From assembly GCA_947462425.1 (NCBI GenBank), contig CANHPI010000098.1:1-8468 (forward strand): a DNA stretch of 8,468 nucleotides. The letters run 5' to 3'. Within the stretch, counting starts at the first letter, position 1; each line of letters starts with the position of its first letter. The position numbers were made by a program, and so were the translations under genes. Of the stretch, positions 6,019 through 8,468 are shown piece by piece. The DNA is from Bacteroidota bacterium (GTDB lineage: Bacteria; Bacteroidota; Bacteroidia; B-17B0; B-17BO). The notes beneath the pieces are model-generated. The model had not been told where the DNA came from, did not search any database, and saw only the letters and a program-made list of their open reading frames with translations.

Positions 6019-7446
6019 ATGGTATTTAGTAGCGTTACTTTTTTGGTTTATTTTTTGCCAATTTTTTTGGTGATTTATTTTTTATCGCCTCAAAAATTTA
6101 AAAATTTAGTATTACTTATTTCAAGTATTCTATTTTATAGCTGGGGAGCTCCAAAATTTATCTTCGTAATTTTAGCAACAACCACACTTGATTTTTATCT
6201 TGTAAAATTATTATACAATTCAGTTTCTGAAAAACAAAGAAAACTATTTCTGATTTTATCTTTATGTTTAAATCTGGGATTATTATTTTATTTCAAATAC
6301 TGTAATTTCTTTATTGATAATTTAAATTCGCTACTATCTGGTTTTGGTATTAATGAAATCATCTGGATTAAAATAATTTTACCAATAGGTATATCTTTTT
6401 ACACATTTGAAAGTTTAACTTATGTTGTGGACGTTTACAGACGTATTCATAAACCGCTAGATAATTTTCTTCAGTATCAAATGTATATCATTATGTTTCC
6501 AAAATTAATAGCAGGACCAATTATTCGTTACCACGAAATTCATGATCAAATAGCAGATAGAAGTATTAACGATACAGTAGATAATAAATTAACTGGTTTT
6601 TACAGGTTTTGTATTGGTTTAGCAAAAAAAGTTTTGATTGCAAATACTATGGCGTTTAAAGCAGATGAAATATTCAATATGCCAACTGCCGATTTATCAT
6701 CGGGATTAGCTTGGATCGGAATGTTTGCTTATACATTTCAAATTTACTTTGATTTTTCAGGTTATTCAGATATGGCAATTGGTTTAGGAAAAATGTTAGG
6801 TTTTAAGTTTCCTGAAAATTTCGATAATCCTTATACATCCAAAAGTATTACGGAATTTTGGAGACGTTGGCATATGACCTTAGGAAGTTGGATGAAAAAT
6901 TATTTATACATTCCTTTGGGAGGCAATAAAGTTGATAGTAATGCGCGTCTTTATTTAAATCTCTGTATTGTATTTTTAATTTCTGGCTTTTGGCACGGCG
7001 CTGCTTGGACATTTATTTTCTGGGGAGCATACCACGGCATTTGGCTTGTATTAGAGCGTATTTTCTTGCTAAAATTTTACAGCAAAATCGGCAAATTACT
7101 TTCAACAATAATTTGCTTTATTATAATTTCAATAGGTTGGGTGTTTTTTAGAGCAGAGACTATTACAGATGCCTTTCAATTCACAACCACATTGTTTTCA
7201 TTTAATTTCTCAATGCCAGCTCATTTTGTAAATACGGAGTTTATCTTTTACTTTATGTTGGCAATACTATTTTCATTTTTCACAAGCTTTTCTATTGGAA
7301 CTAAAATTCAACAAAAAGTATATTTTTCTTATTATGGCTTAGTTGGTAATCTGTTTTTTGCATCTATAGCTTGTATTTTATTTACTTTGTCTTTAGCTTC
7401 CATAACATCTTCAGACTTTAATCCATTTATCTATTTTAGATTTTAA
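6019..7446 (+). CDS. MBOAT family membrane O-acyltransferase
   Basis: This 475-residue polytopic protein has the size and motifs of the AlgI/DltB/PatA branch of the MBOAT family, which passes acyl groups (acetyl in the alginate and peptidoglycan systems) across the inner membrane to a periplasmic partner. The N-terminus matches the family (VFSSVTFLVYFLPIFLVIY, then NLVLLISSILFYSWG at 29-43). Core motifs include FPKLIAGPIIRY (160-171), FDFSGYSDMAIGLGKMLGF (244-262), PENFDNPY (265-272), FWRRWHMTLGSW (280-291) and YIPLGGN (297-303). The family's catalytic histidine is expected at His326 in GFWHGAAW, with a second conserved histidine at 339 (YHG). The protein ends in the usual NPFIYFRF. It starts 5 bases after the lipoprotein stop and is followed 2 bases later by the SGNH gene, so the three are surely co-transcribed. 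The acyl donor and receiving polymer cannot be read from the sequence. Confidence 0.95.
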   Translation: MVFSSVTFLVYFLPIFLVIYFLSPQKFKNLVLLISSILFYSWGAPKFIFVILATTTLDFYLVKLLYNSVSEKQRKLFLILSLCLNLGLLFYFKYCNFFIDNLNSLLSGFGINEIIWIKIILPIGISFYTFESLTYVVDVYRRIHKPLDNFLQYQMYIIMFPKLIAGPIIRYHEIHDQIADRSINDTVDNKLTGFYRFCIGLAKKVLIANTMAFKADEIFNMPTADLSSGLAWIGMFAYTFQIYFDFSGYSDMAIGLGKMLGFKFPENFDNPYTSKSITEFWRRWHMTLGSWMKNYLYIPLGGNKVDSNARLYLNLCIVFLISGFWHGAAWTFIFWGAYHGIWLVLERIFLLKFYSKIGKLLSTIICFIIISIGWVFFRAETITDAFQFTTTLFSFNFSMPAHFVNTEFIFYFMLAILFSFFTSFSIGTKIQQKVYFSYYGLVGNLFFASIACILFTLSLASITSSDFNPFIYFRF

Positions 7447-7448
7447 AC

Positions 7449-8468
7449 ATGAATAGCATTAAACGATCTCCTTATTTATTTATTCTCATAGGAATTCTTA
7501 TTTTCCTATATATTCCCTTGTTGCAAAATAAACTTCATTTAAAGCAATATATTAAACCATTAAAAGGTGCTTATGTTGAAACTCCTGACACCTCCATTTC
7601 TGCAGATGGTTGGTTTAGTGGTCGCTATCAAGGAGTAAAAGACAAATATTTTACTCAAAATTTTGGTTTACGTAATTACTATGTAATGCTTAATAATCAA
7701 ATAGATTATAAATTATTTAATGTTGCTAACGTTGATAAAGTTATTATTGGTAAGGGAGACTTTTTATATGAAACTAATTATATAGAATCCTATTATGGCA
7801 ATAATTTCATCGCTATGGATGAACTAACGACGAAGTTCAAAAGAATAAAAGAATTACAAGATATCTTAGCTGCGAACGGTATTGATTTAGAAATTATTTG
7901 TTTACCAAGTAAAGCGTCTTTTTATCCTGAATTTATTCCGGATAATTGGATTTCACAAAGAAAAGAAAGTAATTACGATAGATCTGCTGCTTTATTAAAA
8001 AAATTAAACATAAATTATATTGACTTCAGTAAATGGTTTAAAGAACTTAAAAATGCATCTCCCTATGATTTATATCCTAAAACAGGAATACATTGGAGTA
8101 ATTATGGTGCTTTGATAGCAACAGATTCTTTAAAAAAACATATAGAATATAATACAAAATTAAATTTGAGAGATTTTGAAATTACAAATATTGCTTTTTC
8201 AGATTCTTTGATTAGTCCAGATAATGATATCGGAGAAGCAATGAATTTACTTTTTCCTATAAAATCGCTGCCAATGCCTTATGCCAATTACTATTGGAAA
8301 GAAAATGAAAGTGATGTACAGCCAAAAGCTTTATTTATTGGTGACAGTTATTTTTGGAATATTTATTATCAGGGATTAACCAATAATTTATTTACAGATG
8401 CGAAATTTTGGTATTATAATCAAACAGTTTACCCCGAAACTGAACCAATAAGAGAGGTGATTAAATTA
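7449..8468 (+). CDS. AlgJ/AlgX-like SGNH acyltransferase partner, 3' truncated
   Basis: The frame is open for 340 codons from an ATG 2 bases after the MBOAT stop to the window edge, so the C-terminus is missing. Residues 8-25 are an uncleaved signal anchor (short basic N-terminus, LFILIGILIFLYIPLL), placing the body in the periplasm. YFTQNFGLRNYYVMLNNQI (67-85) followed by VIIGKGDFLYE (98-108) is the typical start of the AlgJ/AlgX/DHHW family, whose members accept an acyl group from an MBOAT partner and transfer it to a polysaccharide. IGDSYFWNI (297-305) supplies the nucleophile, Ser300, in a GDS motif. TGIHWSNYGA (212-221) supplies His215, but the Asp usual two residues before it (DxHW) is Gly213. 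Whether another acid substitutes is unknown. Loss of activity is possible but less likely given the intact operon. Confidence 0.88.
   Translation, partial: MNSIKRSPYLFILIGILIFLYIPLLQNKLHLKQYIKPLKGAYVETPDTSISADGWFSGRYQGVKDKYFTQNFGLRNYYVMLNNQIDYKLFNVANVDKVIIGKGDFLYETNYIESYYGNNFIAMDELTTKFKRIKELQDILAANGIDLEIICLPSKASFYPEFIPDNWISQRKESNYDRSAALLKKLNINYIDFSKWFKELKNASPYDLYPKTGIHWSNYGALIATDSLKKHIEYNTKLNLRDFEITNIAFSDSLISPDNDIGEAMNLLFPIKSLPMPYANYYWKENESDVQPKALFIGDSYFWNIYYQGLTNNLFTDAKFWYYNQTVYPETEPIREVIKL

Noticed and set aside
1..8468. CRISPR arrays, tRNA/rRNA genes, complete insertion sequences
   Set aside because: No regularly spaced direct repeats, no cloverleaf or rRNA segments and no intact transposase frame were found on either strand.

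Overview
The window is AT-rich DNA from a member of the Bacteroidota. The evidence is: a 269-residue secreted protein ending in a classic type IX secretion (T9SS, type A) sorting domain; start codons without Shine-Dalgarno sequences; two sites matching the Bacteroidota -7 promoter box TAnnTTTG; and signal peptides ending in an alanine- or serine-containing site followed by Gln (YAQ, YSQ, FSQ). No rRNA, tRNA, CRISPR array, intact transposase or integrase was seen.

The window splits into two parts. The left part (1-3973) is loosely packed. It holds the 5' end of a leftward secreted-protein gene (1-80), then four unrelated rightward genes, each alone and separated by about 100-525 bases: a stand-alone beta-sandwich domain protein (390-974), a three-helix membrane protein (1500-1775), the T9SS cargo protein (1881-2690) and a secreted protein of unknown function (2979-3611). 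The spacers hold strong inverted repeats, core-like sequences resembling integron recombination sites (GTTATGC, GCATAAC), and stretches that look like decayed reading frames. This resembles an accessory or cassette-type region, but no recombinase is visible, so that reading is only inference.

The right part (3974-8468) is a tight operon of three genes with gaps of 5 and 2 bases, behind a good Bacteroidota-type promoter at 3921-3951. It encodes a 679-residue lipoprotein whose last ~270 residues carry GH16 glycoside hydrolase features (EIDFE catalytic signature), an MBOAT membrane O-acyltransferase of the AlgI/DltB/PatA type, and the first 340 residues of an AlgJ/AlgX-like SGNH-type protein that runs off the window. 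MBOAT and SGNH partners are known to move acyl (usually acetyl) groups across the membrane and onto an exported polysaccharide. The added lipid-anchored GH16-like protein suggests a system that both acylates and trims or binds a cell-surface or exported glycan. The polymer is not identified and no glycosyltransferase lies in the window. This triad is the most interesting content here.
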